Shown: positions 1-9,345, counted from the first letter of the stretch. The stretch: 64,000 bases of DNA from Vibrio sp. SNU_ST1 (GCF_030563405.1 NZ_CP130749.1:1116001-1180000), one strand, 5' to 3'. Notes: generated by a model not told the origin, from the sequence alone. Numbers and translations: made by a program.

Positions 1-1
1 T

Positions 2-1945
2 ATGCGCCACCTTTCTATAGCATTTAAGATCAAGCTAGGTTATGCCATCTGCTTGCTCTTTTTCGTCATTTCAGGCTTTGTGAGTTACAAAGGTATCCAA
101 ACCTTGTCGAACGGCTTTAGTCAATACAGTGTACTTAGCCAGAAAGCGACACTGTCAGGCAACATTCAAGTGCATTTTCTGCAGATGCGCTTAGCCTCTG
201 AACGTTATTTAAAGTCATTGGATGAGCAATACGAAGTAAATTATCAATCCAGTAAACTCGCGATTGATGATCTTCTGAACAACCTAATTCAAACCACTAC
301 CAAAACCGATAGCCTAGCTAGCCTGCAATTAGTGCAAGACAGCGTGGCGGCATTTGACACGGCTTATGGCTCAATGAAACAGAGCCAGCTGCTCATCGAC
401 CAATTGGTGAATGTCGAGATGGTCAAACGAGAAACCAACGCACTCAAAGCCGCTCAGAGCTTATTGTATGAGTCTTACAACAACAACGATCCAAACGCGA
501 GCTTGTATGCCGGTATGTTGATGGAGAACTTCCTCGCAGCCAAGATCACTGTACTGAGTTACTCAAACAACAACGACCTAAAAACCTATGAAGCGGGTAA
601 AGATATCTTTGAATACGCGTTGCCGGGTATTGAAGGTGACATTGAGTCTCTCAAATCATCCCCTTACCAAAGCGAGTTGATTGAAGATTTCTCTAACCAG
701 CGTGAAGCGTATGCAAAAGGCTTTGAACAAGTTCATCAGCAGATGATTGAGAACACGCAAAGAACTGCAACGCTTGCCTCGATTGGTGACAGCTTGGCTA
801 TCGCGGTCGCGGATGCTCAAAGTATTCTCGAGCAACAAAAGCAAGCACTCACACCAGTACTGCAAGCCAGTGAAAAACGTTCAGTTCAAATCATCTTCTT
901 GCTAACAGGTGTGGCTTTGGTGATTGGCATGACGAGCGCTGTGTTGGTGACTCGCTCGATAACCAAAGGTATCGCACAGGTTAAACAGATCACCAACGAG
1001 CTTTCTCAAGGTAACTTAAATGTTGAAGTGAACATTGAGAGCAAGAACGAGATTGGCGAGCTACTAACGAACATGGAGATCACCATTGAATCTCTACGCG
1101 ATATCGTAGGACAAGTGAACCGCTCTAGTGTGCGTATTGGTGAGATGTCTGAATCACTTAATCAAGTGACCAATAACAGCTCGACCAACGCGACCCAGTT
1201 GAACAATGAGATGATCAATATCTCGTCAGCCGCAGATCAGTTGGCTTCTAGCACATCAGAAATTGCTGCAAGTGCTAACCACGCCTCTCAAGTTGCAAAC
1301 CAAGCCACCGAGAATGTGGCGATGGGACTGAAAGAAGTAGACAAAACACTGCACGAAATTGGCAGTGCCGATGAAAGCATGCAGGTCAGCAGCCAAAAAG
1401 TGACTGACCTACACAAAGAGTCGATGAATATTGGTGCCATTCTTGAAGTAATCAAAGGCGTTTCTGAGCAAACTAACCTATTGGCATTGAACGCTGCCAT
1501 TGAAGCTGCTCGTGCGGGTGAACAAGGTCGCGGATTTGCTGTGGTAGCCGATGAAGTAAGAACGCTCGCTAAGCGTACCCAAGATTCTGCAAGCCAGATT
1601 GATGAACTCATCACCTCACTGCAACGTGGCGCTAAAGATGCGTTAGAGTCGATCAAAGAGAGCCACAGCACGGTTTCAGATGCTTCAACTCAGGCACAGC
1701 AAGCTTCTCAGAACTTGCATGTGATTAACCAACACATCCAAGATTTGAATCAGGCCAACAGCCAGATCGCAGTATCTGTCGACGAGCAAGATTGCTTAAC
1801 CAAGTCACTGGGTGAAAACGCGCAAGGTGCAAATACCATCGCGCAGAGCAACCAAGAGTCGGTCAGCAGCATTTCAGGTGCAGCAAGTGACTTAACCGAA
1901 GTTGCTCATCACTTAGAGAGCCAAGTGAATCGATTTAGAACCTAG
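2..1945 (+). CDS. Methyl-accepting chemotaxis protein
   Basis: This is a transmembrane chemoreceptor that would signal to CheA/CheW in the inner membrane. A first membrane helix lies near residues 11-29. It is followed by a periplasmic, all-helical sensor of about 265 residues resembling the helical bimodular (HBM) type. A second helix lies near 297-318, then a HAMP domain to about 370 and a cytoplasmic signalling domain. The highly conserved hairpin tip is present (EQTNLLALNAAIEAARAGEQ). No CheR/CheB-tethering pentapeptide is visible at the C-terminus, which ends QVNRFRT. The ATG is at base 2, so its ribosome site lies outside the window and the start cannot be confirmed, although the N-terminus looks complete. 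The ligand cannot be told from sequence. The family call is very secure. Confidence 0.93.
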   Translation: MRHLSIAFKIKLGYAICLLFFVISGFVSYKGIQTLSNGFSQYSVLSQKATLSGNIQVHFLQMRLASERYLKSLDEQYEVNYQSSKLAIDDLLNNLIQTTTKTDSLASLQLVQDSVAAFDTAYGSMKQSQLLIDQLVNVEMVKRETNALKAAQSLLYESYNNNDPNASLYAGMLMENFLAAKITVLSYSNNNDLKTYEAGKDIFEYALPGIEGDIESLKSSPYQSELIEDFSNQREAYAKGFEQVHQQMIENTQRTATLASIGDSLAIAVADAQSILEQQKQALTPVLQASEKRSVQIIFLLTGVALVIGMTSAVLVTRSITKGIAQVKQITNELSQGNLNVEVNIESKNEIGELLTNMEITIESLRDIVGQVNRSSVRIGEMSESLNQVTNNSSTNATQLNNEMINISSAADQLASSTSEIAASANHASQVANQATENVAMGLKEVDKTLHEIGSADESMQVSSQKVTDLHKESMNIGAILEVIKGVSEQTNLLALNAAIEAARAGEQGRGFAVVADEVRTLAKRTQDSASQIDELITSLQRGAKDALESIKESHSTVSDASTQAQQASQNLHVINQHIQDLNQANSQIAVSVDEQDCLTKSLGENAQGANTIAQSNQESVSSISGAASDLTEVAHHLESQVNRFRT

Positions 1946-2017
1946 CTGACTTTAAGTCTCTGTTATTTAGAGCCTCGCTTATTAAAAACATAGCGAACAC
2001 GGTTTATATAATAAGAA

Positions 2018-2049
2018 AGCCCCTAGCACATTCGTGTTAGGGGCTTTTT
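2018..2049. terminator. Bidirectional intrinsic terminator
   Basis: A stem AAGCCCCTA / TAGGGGCTT with a T-run on the plus side and an A-run on the other sits between the convergent chemoreceptor gene and thiM. It can serve both. Confidence 0.85.
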
Positions 2050-2080
2050 AGTGAGCTAAATGCTTATAGCCAGATTGAAT

Positions 2081-2866
2081 CTACTGAACCTTCAAACGTT
2101 GGATCAACGTCTCTTCATCCAATTGATATAACTCATCAAGTAAGTTCATTTGCAAGCTACCTGGGCCGCGTGAGTTTTCCGCCGCGATTTCACCAACCAC
2201 ACCCAATACCGCCGCAGCAGCCAAACCACTGTCATCGCCGACAGCCGCGAAAGCGCCCGTCAATGCAGTTAAGGTACAACCCATGCCGGTCACATACGGC
2301 ATCATTGGGTGCCCGTTGTTTAACGTCACAACACTGTCTTTCGTGACAACGTAATCCGTCTCACCAGAAATCACCACATTCGCACCGTATTCAGCGACTA
2401 AGCATTGCGCTGCGCCTAATGCAGCGTCACTGCTATCTAGTGCATCAACGCCTTTGTTCTGTGCTTGCTCACCCGCTAGCGCAATGATCTCAGACGCGTT
2501 ACCACGAATGATCAACTTATCCGCTAAACGAGCGATTTCACGAGAAGTCTCGGTACGCAGCGTACTTGCGCCACAACCCACAGGGTCAAGCACCACAACC
2601 TTGCTATTGGCATTCGCTTGTTCAACCGCGAAAAGCATTCTTGGCGTCCAAACACTGTCTAACGTGCCAATGTTAATCACAAGCGCGCCAGAGAAAGACA
2701 TCATCTCAGCCAGTTCTTGTTGTGAGTGCGCCATGATAGGCGAAGCGCCAATCGCCAATAATACATTGGCAGTATTGTTCATCACGACGTAGTTGGTGAT
2801 GTTCACAACCAGTGGTTTTTGCTCTCGTACTGCGCGCAACGATTGGATGATTTGTTCAGTTAACAT
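2081..2866 (-). CDS. thiM: Hydroxyethylthiazole kinase ThiM
   Basis: ThiM phosphorylates 4-methyl-5-(2-hydroxyethyl)thiazole with ATP, salvaging the thiazole half of thiamin. The 261-residue product has the usual family length (E. coli ThiM about 262). It shows the N-terminal PLVVNITNYVVMN block, the VLDPVGCGA motif near residue 95, and the phosphate-binding/catalytic segment VTGMGC with Cys197. The start is set at the ATG at 2866. It has an AAGGA seven bases upstream, whereas the longer frame opens only with a TTG at 2923. It is the last gene of the thiamin salvage operon, 70 bp after tenA, and ends just before a terminator. Control is expected through the TPP riboswitch about 4.4 kb upstream. 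Confidence 0.94.
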   Translation of the reverse strand: MLTEQIIQSLRAVREQKPLVVNITNYVVMNNTANVLLAIGASPIMAHSQQELAEMMSFSGALVINIGTLDSVWTPRMLFAVEQANANSKVVVLDPVGCGASTLRTETSREIARLADKLIIRGNASEIIALAGEQAQNKGVDALDSSDAALGAAQCLVAEYGANVVISGETDYVVTKDSVVTLNNGHPMMPYVTGMGCTLTALTGAFAAVGDDSGLAAAAVLGVVGEIAAENSRGPGSLQMNLLDELYQLDEETLIQRLKVQ

Positions 2867-2936
2867 GGATAAATCCTTATTCGTGAAAGTCGTTTTAAGC
2901 CGCTGCAGGTTGGCTAGCGACAAGGTTTAGCCGTGA

Positions 2937-3605
2937 TTACTCATTAAGTGAATTCAGCCCTTGCTGCCAGAAAGCTACTTCCATACGCGTTGCGGTTTTG
3001 AAGATATGAACGATGTTCTGACCGCGCTCGCTGTTAATATCAATTTCAGCCAGTAGTTGATTGAAGTATTCCGCGCCCGTTGCCACGCCAGACTGGAATT
3101 CTTCACCGCCGTAAAGCTGTAACCAGCTTGCGTATGGGTTGCCTTCCAAAACAGTATCACTGCTTTCTAACAGCGCTTTACCAATCACGGCATAACCGAT
3201 TGAACACGGAGCCAATGCCGCATATAAGTCGACAAGATCACCCGTCATACCCGCATCTAGAACATAGCGCGTGTAAGCAACTGTACCGAAATCTTCAGGT
3301 TCATTTTCCAAATCCGATTCCGTTAATCCCCACTGACCACAGTAAGTCACATGGTGAGAGATTTCAGAATCTAGCAGAGCATGAACACTTGGCAGTGCAC
3401 GGCGCATATCAGCCAAGGTTTTCGCCTTGTAAATTGCCAATGCATAAGCACGGGCATACTGCTTCAAAAACAGAAAATCTTGCTTCAGGTAATGCAGAAA
3501 ACACGGCTGAGCGAGAGTGCCGTTTGCCAGAGTTTTAACAAAATCATGCTCGGTGTAGTCTTGCCAATCTTGCTGACAGGCTTGGATTAAGTCTTGGTAT
3601 TTCAT
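2937..3605 (-). CDS. tenA: Aminopyrimidine aminohydrolase TenA (thiaminase II)
   Basis: TenA hydrolyses 4-amino-5-aminomethyl-2-methylpyrimidine, a thiamin breakdown product, to HMP, and can cleave thiamin. The 222-residue helical protein keeps the expected residues: Asp43 in YLKQD, the catalytic Cys134 in LAPCSIGY, and a Glu (about 209) in RMEVAFW near the end. It starts eight bases after the thiY stop. Pairing with the ThiXYZ importer and ThiD suggests the route base-degraded thiamin taken up, deaminated by TenA, and phosphorylated by ThiD. That route is known for the family and its use here is inferred. Confidence 0.93.
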   Translation of the reverse strand: MKYQDLIQACQQDWQDYTEHDFVKTLANGTLAQPCFLHYLKQDFLFLKQYARAYALAIYKAKTLADMRRALPSVHALLDSEISHHVTYCGQWGLTESDLENEPEDFGTVAYTRYVLDAGMTGDLVDLYAALAPCSIGYAVIGKALLESSDTVLEGNPYASWLQLYGGEEFQSGVATGAEYFNQLLAEIDINSERGQNIVHIFKTATRMEVAFWQQGLNSLNE

Positions 3606-3613
3606 GAGATTCC

Positions 3614-4570
3614 TTAGTCAAAAGTCGGTACGTAATCTGCGGCTTTTGGTAGTGATTTGATGATACCTTTGTCGAACATGAACTCGGCATAATCGTCGTA
3701 ACGTTTTAGATCAACAGCTGAAGGGCGAAGTGCAAAACGAGTCAGCGTGTCATTCCATGCGCGTTGGTTAAGTTCGTTATTCAACGTATCTGGTGAATAC
3801 GCGACAAACTCGCTCCACGAGTCTTGTGGGTGGTTCACGATGTAAGTTGTTGCTTGTTCCAATGCTTTGTTGAACGCTTTGATCGCTTCATCATCGTGCT
3901 GCTTTGCGTTCGCCACAAAGATAAGCTCATCGTAAGCAGGAACACCGTGCTCTTCTGGGAAGAACGCTTTAGCTTTAAAGCCTTCAAGGGCTAGCTGGTT
4001 AGTTTCGAAATTACGTAAGCCACCCCAAATTGCATCTACCTTGCCTGATGCCAATGAAGACGAAAGTGCCCAACCGACATTGATGGTTTGCACGTCTGTA
4101 AACGCAACATTTTCTTGAGCTAGCATGGTGCCTATGGTCGCTTCTTCGTTACCCGCAATCGCAATACCGATCTTTTTGCCTTTCAGATCCGCTAGTGAAT
4201 CGTTCTTGCCATTATCCAAAACCATCAACGTATTCAGTGGCGTTGCGATAAGAGTAGATGCACGTACGAGAGGTAAACCTGCCGCTACATCCATGGTTAA
4301 ACTAGGTTGGTAAGTTACCGCTAAATCGACTTTACCGGCAGCAACCAATTTTGCTGGCGTGCTTGGGTCAGCTGGCTCTTGGATGTCAACCTCTAGGCCC
4401 TGGTCAGCAAAGTAGCCTCGCTCTTGAGCGATCACTATTGGGCCGTGGTTCGGGTTCACAAACCAATCCAACATCAGTGTCAGTTTCTTTTGTTCAGAAT
4501 CCGCCAATGCATGGCCTGAAACTAGCGAAGCAAGCAGTGCCACTGCACCTACCAATTTGGTATTTTTCAT
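3614..4570 (-). CDS. thiY: ThiY-like pyrimidine-binding ABC transporter protein
   Basis: This is a periplasmic solute-binding protein of the NMT1/THI5-like family that delivers an aminomethyl- or hydroxymethyl-pyrimidine precursor of thiamin to ThiX. The 318-residue product has a Sec signal peptide ending near residue 23 (GHALA-DS). The mature start contains LTLMLDWFVNPNHGP, typical of the THI5-like group. The next genes upstream encode the permease and ATPase, and TenA and ThiD flank the transporter, which supports a thiamin-pyrimidine ligand rather than the taurine or nitrate ligands of related families. A 6-bp stem (GTGTTG/CAACAC, 4628-4650) sits in the 91-bp gap to thiX. It may stabilise the thiY message. 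Confidence 0.88.
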   Translation of the reverse strand: MKNTKLVGAVALLASLVSGHALADSEQKKLTLMLDWFVNPNHGPIVIAQERGYFADQGLEVDIQEPADPSTPAKLVAAGKVDLAVTYQPSLTMDVAAGLPLVRASTLIATPLNTLMVLDNGKNDSLADLKGKKIGIAIAGNEEATIGTMLAQENVAFTDVQTINVGWALSSSLASGKVDAIWGGLRNFETNQLALEGFKAKAFFPEEHGVPAYDELIFVANAKQHDDEAIKAFNKALEQATTYIVNHPQDSWSEFVAYSPDTLNNELNQRAWNDTLTRFALRPSAVDLKRYDDYAEFMFDKGIIKSLPKAADYVPTFD

Positions 4571-4661
4571 AGTTAACCTTTCCTTTTGAATATTATTATT
4601 GTGTTTGTAGATCTAGTTTTTAACGAGGTGTTGCTTGAGATAGACAACACTGAACGAACCA

Positions 4662-5477
4662 TCACTGGTTCTCCCAAGGGATAGCTTTTTTAAGTAATTT
4701 ATCTGTAACGAAATAGAGCGAGATAGACAGCACCGCCAAGATGAACAAGGCAGCAAACATCTCATCAATGATCATGCGCGCGTTAGCTTGTAGCATTAGG
4801 TAACCTAACCCTTCACTCGAACCAACCCACTCCCCGACGACTGCGCCAATTGGAGCAATAACCACAGCCACACGAATGCCAGATGCCAGTGTTGGCAGCG
4901 CAGCAGGTAGTTGGATATAACGCAGTAGTTGCCATTTCGATGCCCCCATCGTCTTAGCGAGATCAAGATAACCTGTTGGTGTATTACGCAGGCCGTCGTA
5001 ACAACAAGTGGTCACGGGGAAGAAGATTATGATCGCCGCCATGACGACTTTTGAGGCAATGCCATAACCAAGCCACAGCATCAACACTGGCGCGATCGCA
5101 AACACAGGAATCGCTTGGCTAGCAATTAAAATAGGCAACAACCAGCGTTTCAGCGGTTCGAACATCAACATCTGCAGGGCGAAAAACAGCCCCATGGATA
5201 AACCTAGCAATAGACCAAGTAAGATCTCCTGCGCAGTAACCCAAGTGTGCTTGAGTAACACATCGTAGCGTTCGATTAGCTTGATGAAGACTTCTGCAGG
5301 CGCTGGCAGAATGAAGCTTGGCATCTCGAAAATAACCACCACCATTTGCCATAAGCCCAGAATCACAGCACCGCTGATAAGCAAACGCATAACGGGATTC
5401 ATCTGACTTGGACGTGTAGTAGTAGTCTGCGCGTTGGTTGAACGAGCCACCGCTTCGCTTCGCGTTAGATCACTCAT
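4662..5477 (-). CDS. thiX: ThiX-like ABC transporter permease
   Basis: Inner-membrane permease of the thiamin-precursor importer, of the BPD_transp_1/SsuC-TauC type. The 271-residue protein has about six hydrophobic helices. It has a clear EAA loop, GASKWQLLRYIQLPAALP, about 100 residues from the end, for contact with the ATPase. The ATG at 5477 is preferred because it has a GGAG eight bases upstream; the frame could also open at a GTG at 5483. The start overlaps the thiZ stop by a few bases, indicating translational coupling. Confidence 0.88.
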   Translation of the reverse strand: MSDLTRSEAVARSTNAQTTTTRPSQMNPVMRLLISGAVILGLWQMVVVIFEMPSFILPAPAEVFIKLIERYDVLLKHTWVTAQEILLGLLLGLSMGLFFALQMLMFEPLKRWLLPILIASQAIPVFAIAPVLMLWLGYGIASKVVMAAIIIFFPVTTCCYDGLRNTPTGYLDLAKTMGASKWQLLRYIQLPAALPTLASGIRVAVVIAPIGAVVGEWVGSSEGLGYLMLQANARMIIDEMFAALFILAVLSISLYFVTDKLLKKAIPWENQ

Positions 5478-6249
5478 AATCACGCTCCAACTGATCTAAG
5501 ATGGCTTGTTGTAACTCAGCACATTCACCATCTAACACTCTTGGTGTGAGGGTGTTAGGCACAGACAATGACTGAGCACTCGCAGGCGTGCCTTGCAACA
5601 CATACAAGTTATCCGCCAAACGCACCGCTTCTTGTGGATCATGAGTGATCAACACAACGGTTTTATCTCTTAACAGTCCACACGCTAAGCTTTGTAGCTT
5701 ATGCCTTGTTACTGCATCCAGCGCTGAGAAAGGTTCATCCATCAGCACGACTGGCTTGTCTTGCATTAAGGTTCGAGCCAAAGCCACACGTTGACGCATA
5801 CCACCAGACAATTGATCCGGCATTGCATTCGCGTAATCGGCCAAACCAACCGCTGCTAACAGCTCTAGCGCTTGGTTAGTTTGTGCTGCTTTATCAGAAG
5901 CTTGGCTTTGATGCTTATCTGCGGAATTTTGAAAGCGATGGCTCAAACACACATTGTCGATAACCGACAACCACGGCAGTAACAAATCTTGTTGCGCCAT
6001 GTATGCGATACGATCGGTTAAAGGCAGTTCATCGGACGTTGCCAATGTGCCCTGCCATTCCACCTTGTCATCCAGTAAGCCTGCTAGATAACGCAACACA
6101 GTCGTTTTTCCGCAGCCACTTCGACCCAGCAATACCGTCCACTTACCCGCGTTTATACTCAGTGATAGTCCCGATAAGGTGGCATATTCACTATCGCGAT
6201 AACGCAAGGTGGCATTGCTGAGTTGAACCCCAACCGTATTAACGAACAT
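5470..6249 (-). CDS. thiZ: ThiZ-like ABC transporter ATPase
   Basis: ATP-binding subunit of the thiamin-precursor importer. The 259-residue protein carries Walker A (GRSGCGKTT, residues 42-50), a Q-loop around YMAQQD, the ABC signature LSGGMRQR (about 147-154), Walker B VVLMDEPF (about 167-174) and the switch histidine in LITHDP. It overlaps the thiD end by 11 bp and the thiX start by a few bases, so the three genes form one coupled unit. By sequence alone it resembles the SsuB/TauB group. The assignment to thiamin precursor rests on the riboswitch and the neighbours. Confidence 0.88.
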   Translation of the reverse strand: MFVNTVGVQLSNATLRYRDSEYATLSGLSLSINAGKWTVLLGRSGCGKTTVLRYLAGLLDDKVEWQGTLATSDELPLTDRIAYMAQQDLLLPWLSVIDNVCLSHRFQNSADKHQSQASDKAAQTNQALELLAAVGLADYANAMPDQLSGGMRQRVALARTLMQDKPVVLMDEPFSALDAVTRHKLQSLACGLLRDKTVVLITHDPQEAVRLADNLYVLQGTPASAQSLSVPNTLTPRVLDGECAELQQAILDQLERDYE

Positions 6250-7132
6250 TACCGTGTCCAGCGAAGAAGTGATTTACAGGGCCGTGGCCTTGACCGACTT
6301 GCAACTCATCAGCATGAGCAATCGCGTGAGAAATGTATTGTTTGCCTAGGTCGACAGCTTGCGTAAGCGTGTTGCCTTGAGCCAAGAAAGAAGCAATGGC
6401 AGAAGAGAGCGTACAACCCGTACCGTGAGTGTTTTTAGTCGGGAAACGCTTAGCGCTAATCAAGGCAGACGTCGTCGGGAGAATCAGTAGGTCATTACTG
6501 TTCTCATCCTTCTCCAAGTGACCGCCTTTTAGTAGGACTGCTTTTGCACCTAAAGCGCGTAGATCTTCAATCATACCCTGCATTTCCGCTTCGCTTTCAG
6601 GTACGGCTTTGCCGGTAAGTGCCGCGCCTTCTGGCAAGTTAGGGGTGATAATGTCTGCCAGCGGAATCAGTTCTTGCTTTAGCGTCGTAATAGCAGAGTT
6701 TTCTAAGAGAAGATCACCACTTGTCGCGACCATGACAGGGTCAATCACTAGGTGTTTAGGTTGGTACTGCTTAATTTTGTCTGCAACGACGTTGATGATT
6801 TGAGAATCAGCCAACATGCCGACTTTTACTGCCACGATATTGAGATCAGTAAAAACCGCATCTAACTGGCTAGCGACATGGTCGAGCGGGATAGGAAAAA
6901 TGGCTGACACGCCTTGAGTGTTCTGGGAAGTGATAGCGGTAATCACAGAACAAGCGAAACTACCGGTAGCAGACATGGCTTTAATATCAGCTTGGATACC
7001 TGCACCGCCGCCACTGTCAGAACCTGCGATAGTCAATACAATCGGAGTGTTCGTTCGAATCGAACCATCAGCAGAGTGCTGTGAAACTGAAGCTTTTGGC
7101 GTTAAATCTTTTGAAATAGAACTGTGTGTCAT
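6239..7132 (-). CDS. thiD: HMP/HMP-phosphate kinase ThiD
   Basis: ThiD phosphorylates hydroxymethylpyrimidine twice to HMP diphosphate for thiamin phosphate synthesis. The 297-residue product has the N-terminal PIVLTIAGSDSGGGAG substrate-binding motif, VIDPVMVATSG, and the anion-hole motif NTHGTGCTLSSAIAS near the end. The ATG at 7132 is chosen because it has AGGAG five bases upstream. An in-frame ATG at 7216 lies inside a leader hairpin and has no good ribosome site. Even so there are about 31 residues ahead of the usual start of the family; these look poorly conserved and polar. It is the first gene of the riboswitch-controlled operon. Confidence 0.93.
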   Translation of the reverse strand: MTHSSISKDLTPKASVSQHSADGSIRTNTPIVLTIAGSDSGGGAGIQADIKAMSATGSFACSVITAITSQNTQGVSAIFPIPLDHVASQLDAVFTDLNIVAVKVGMLADSQIINVVADKIKQYQPKHLVIDPVMVATSGDLLLENSAITTLKQELIPLADIITPNLPEGAALTGKAVPESEAEMQGMIEDLRALGAKAVLLKGGHLEKDENSNDLLILPTTSALISAKRFPTKNTHGTGCTLSSAIASFLAQGNTLTQAVDLGKQYISHAIAHADELQVGQGHGPVNHFFAGHGNVR

Positions 7133-7200
7133 TGTCGCTCCTACTATCTTACAAGACGCAGGAGAACGAACACTGATCGAAGGAGAAGTCGCATTAGGCT

Positions 7201-7217
7201 CATGAAGGGGCTTCATG
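7201..7217 (-). promoter_or_regulatory. Hairpin in the thiD leader
   Basis: A perfect 7-bp inverted repeat, CATGAAG/CTTCATG with a three-base loop, lies between the TPP aptamer and the thiD ribosome site. It may be part of the expression platform. No T-run follows it, so a terminator is unlikely here and translational control is more plausible. Confidence 0.45.
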
Positions 7218-7245
7218 GGTGCAGACGTAGATCTAGTGCTTATAG

Positions 7246-7333
7246 TTCCCTACGCCAGTGTTAACTGAATCAGGTTCAACGGGTCTCGACTAACGATCTC
7301 AGCAAACACCAAATAAGGTATATGCCCCCCGAC
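7246..7333 (-). promoter_or_regulatory. TPP riboswitch (THI element)
   Basis: Read on the minus strand the segment contains the conserved THI-box parts in order: GCTGAGA, ACCCGTTGAACCTGAT, then GTTAACACTGGCGTAGGGAA. These are the pyrimidine- and pyrophosphate-sensing arms of the thiamin pyrophosphate aptamer. It lies about 115 bp ahead of the thiD start and is expected to lower expression of the whole salvage operon when TPP is plentiful. Confidence 0.95.
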
Positions 7334-7386
7334 TATTGATAGCGATAATAACAGCACTCTTAAAACTGAGATACTCATTTTATTCA

Positions 7387-7417
7387 ATTATACTAATTAC
7401 GCATGAATAAATTTCAA
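7387..7417 (-). promoter_or_regulatory. Candidate promoter of the thiamin operon
   Basis: On the minus strand a perfect TATAAT (7387-7392) lies about 55 bp before the riboswitch. A TTGAAA (7412-7417) is upstream, but with a long 19-bp spacer, so the -35 call is weak. Confidence 0.4.
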
Positions 7418-7439
7418 TTAGGCTCTATAAAACAAATGT

Positions 7440-8357
7440 TTACAACACTCTTTTAGCTGGCTTCGACTGTATCAACAAGCACAGCACAATCAGAGACATA
7501 CCTAGCCAGCCTGTAAAAGGAATCAGCTCACCGACAACACAGACGGCAAGCACCGCTGCAACTACCGGTTCAAACAGAGTCAGCAGATTTGCGCTACTCG
7601 CTGTGACATGGCGTAAACCAAAACTGAAGGCGACATAACCCAAACACTGCGGAATTAACGTCAGATAACTAATGACTAATACGTTGGTCTGCGAGGAAAA
7701 CAGGTTATCACCAGTAAACCAGAGCGTTGGCAGCAACAACATCGCACCGAGGCCAAAAATACTGCCCATCGCCGCTTGTGACTTAATCCCTTTATCGATC
7801 AGTGCTTTGGTCGCCCAAGAATAAATGGCGTAACACAACCCAGCGAGCAAACCCAAAGCAATACCTAATAGCTTGAGATCATCACCGGATTCATTCGTCG
7901 TTGAAGATTCGGAAAACACCAACAGCCCAATACCCACCACACCAATCGCAAAGCTAGTGAGCCAACGTCGGTTGATATTATTTTTTTTGCTGATAAGACA
8001 CTCTAACAGTGCCGAAAAGAAAGGCGCGGTAGCAATCGAAACGACTGTACCAATCGCAACACCAGATAACTTCATGGATGAATAGAAAGCCAAAGGATAA
8101 ACCGCCAAAGCCAGTGCACTCACCGCTAGCAATTTCTTGTTCAGCAAAAGCTTGTCGAATGCGGATAGGATCTTTCGAAACGCTAAACCCGCTTGCATTA
8201 GGCCACCGACGCCCATAGAGAAAGCACCAATCGCTAATGGGCTGAGATCAGGCGCAAAACTTGCGGCGGTGCCTGTCGTGCCCCATAAAATAGAAGCAAA
8301 CAAGATAGCTAAAGTGCCCGTTTGGAATTCGTTAACGCGATTGATGGCAAGATTCAT
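7440..8357 (-). CDS. EamA/DMT family transporter
   Basis: Inner-membrane permease of the drug/metabolite transporter superfamily, 305 residues, with about ten hydrophobic helices in two EamA repeats. The second repeat begins near LLGIALGLLAGLCYAIYSW. These proteins export amino acids or metabolites, and the substrate here is unknown. The N-terminal hallmark ILFASILWGTTGTA is typical. An AraC-type regulator is encoded 85 bp upstream on the same strand and may control it. The gene ends about 100 bp before the TPP riboswitch of the next operon. Confidence 0.88.
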   Translation of the reverse strand: MNLAINRVNEFQTGTLAILFASILWGTTGTAASFAPDLSPLAIGAFSMGVGGLMQAGLAFRKILSAFDKLLLNKKLLAVSALALAVYPLAFYSSMKLSGVAIGTVVSIATAPFFSALLECLISKKNNINRRWLTSFAIGVVGIGLLVFSESSTTNESGDDLKLLGIALGLLAGLCYAIYSWATKALIDKGIKSQAAMGSIFGLGAMLLLPTLWFTGDNLFSSQTNVLVISYLTLIPQCLGYVAFSFGLRHVTASSANLLTLFEPVVAAVLAVCVVGELIPFTGWLGMSLIVLCLLIQSKPAKRVL

Positions 8358-8442
8358 TTCTATTACTCAATTTTCAGTTCTGAAATAGATAATAGTGAAG
8401 ATTGATATAAGTTAGTTTGCCGAAAGGACGCTATTATTGTTT

Positions 8443-9171
8443 CTAAAGACTTTCTTTCATGGAGCCTAGAAACGCCCTTGGAGACATTCCAAAGTGCTGA
8501 GAGAAGCGTCGACTGAACGCAGACACATCAGTATACCCAACGTTTTCAGCGATCAATTGGACAGGCAAATCGGTATGGGTTAACAAGGCTTGAGCTTTCT
8601 CCATACGATAGCGAGTGATGTATTTAAGCGCACTGATCCCCAGGCATTCTTTGAAGCGTTTTTTAAATTGAGTGGGACTCAAACAGGCCGTTTCAGCAAG
8701 TTGTGAAATGGATAACGGCTGGGTGTAGTTATCCGCAATCAACCTTTGTACCGCACGGATTCGAGGGTCGATGCTCTTGCTGACTTGTTGTTGCTCTAAC
8801 AGCAGTGAAAACACATCCAAAACTGATGACTCAATGCCACTATCGACCTGATACTCCAGCTGCTTCTCAACAAACAGCAAGAAGCTCATCAAAGGTGGCG
8901 TTATCGTGAAAACCGAGAGCTCATGCTCTAACAAGTGCTGCGGCAACTCTGCCATATCTGCGACAATAAACCGCGCGGCTTCATCCGCCTTAAACGCATG
9001 CGCTGTGGTTACCGGAATCACCACACATTCTCCCACGGCCACTTTGCCTACATACCCCACCATTTCGATATTAATACTGCCTTGGATCGGCAATACCAAT
9101 TGATGATGGTCATCATGAGCATGAGTATTAAATTGCTTGGTGTAAGATCGAATGCTTAAGCTAGATTTCAT
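8443..9171 (-). CDS. AraC family regulator with N-terminal cupin
   Basis: Transcription factor of about 242 residues. An N-terminal cupin-like sensor carries the HAHDDHHQLVLPIQG motif near residue 18. A C-terminal double helix-turn-helix includes LSISQLAETACLSPTQFKKRF and the signature NVGYTDVSAFSRRFSQHFG. The ATG at 9171 is taken as the start; the frame could open two codons earlier with TTG. No strong ribosome site is visible. It precedes the DMT permease gene on the same strand and may regulate it in response to the permease substrate, which is inference from position. Confidence 0.87.
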   Translation of the reverse strand: MKSSLSIRSYTKQFNTHAHDDHHQLVLPIQGSINIEMVGYVGKVAVGECVVIPVTTAHAFKADEAARFIVADMAELPQHLLEHELSVFTITPPLMSFLLFVEKQLEYQVDSGIESSVLDVFSLLLEQQQVSKSIDPRIRAVQRLIADNYTQPLSISQLAETACLSPTQFKKRFKECLGISALKYITRYRMEKAQALLTHTDLPVQLIAENVGYTDVSAFSRRFSQHFGMSPRAFLGSMKESL

Positions 9172-9345
9172 GAGCAACGCCGGAGTACATTTCGCTAGGT
9201 TAAAGTAAGAGATACAAAGTTACATTATCACTTCCCTTGAGTCACACTCAATGCTCATCAAATTCATGCTAGCTAGGTAACGTGATCAAAAACGGCCTCC
9301 AAATAAGAGGCCGTATTTATTCGAATGCTAAATCACGTTAAAGAT

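Noticed and set aside
3080..3538. 152-codon frame antisense to tenA
   Set aside because: Antisense shadow of a well-conserved gene; no independent support.
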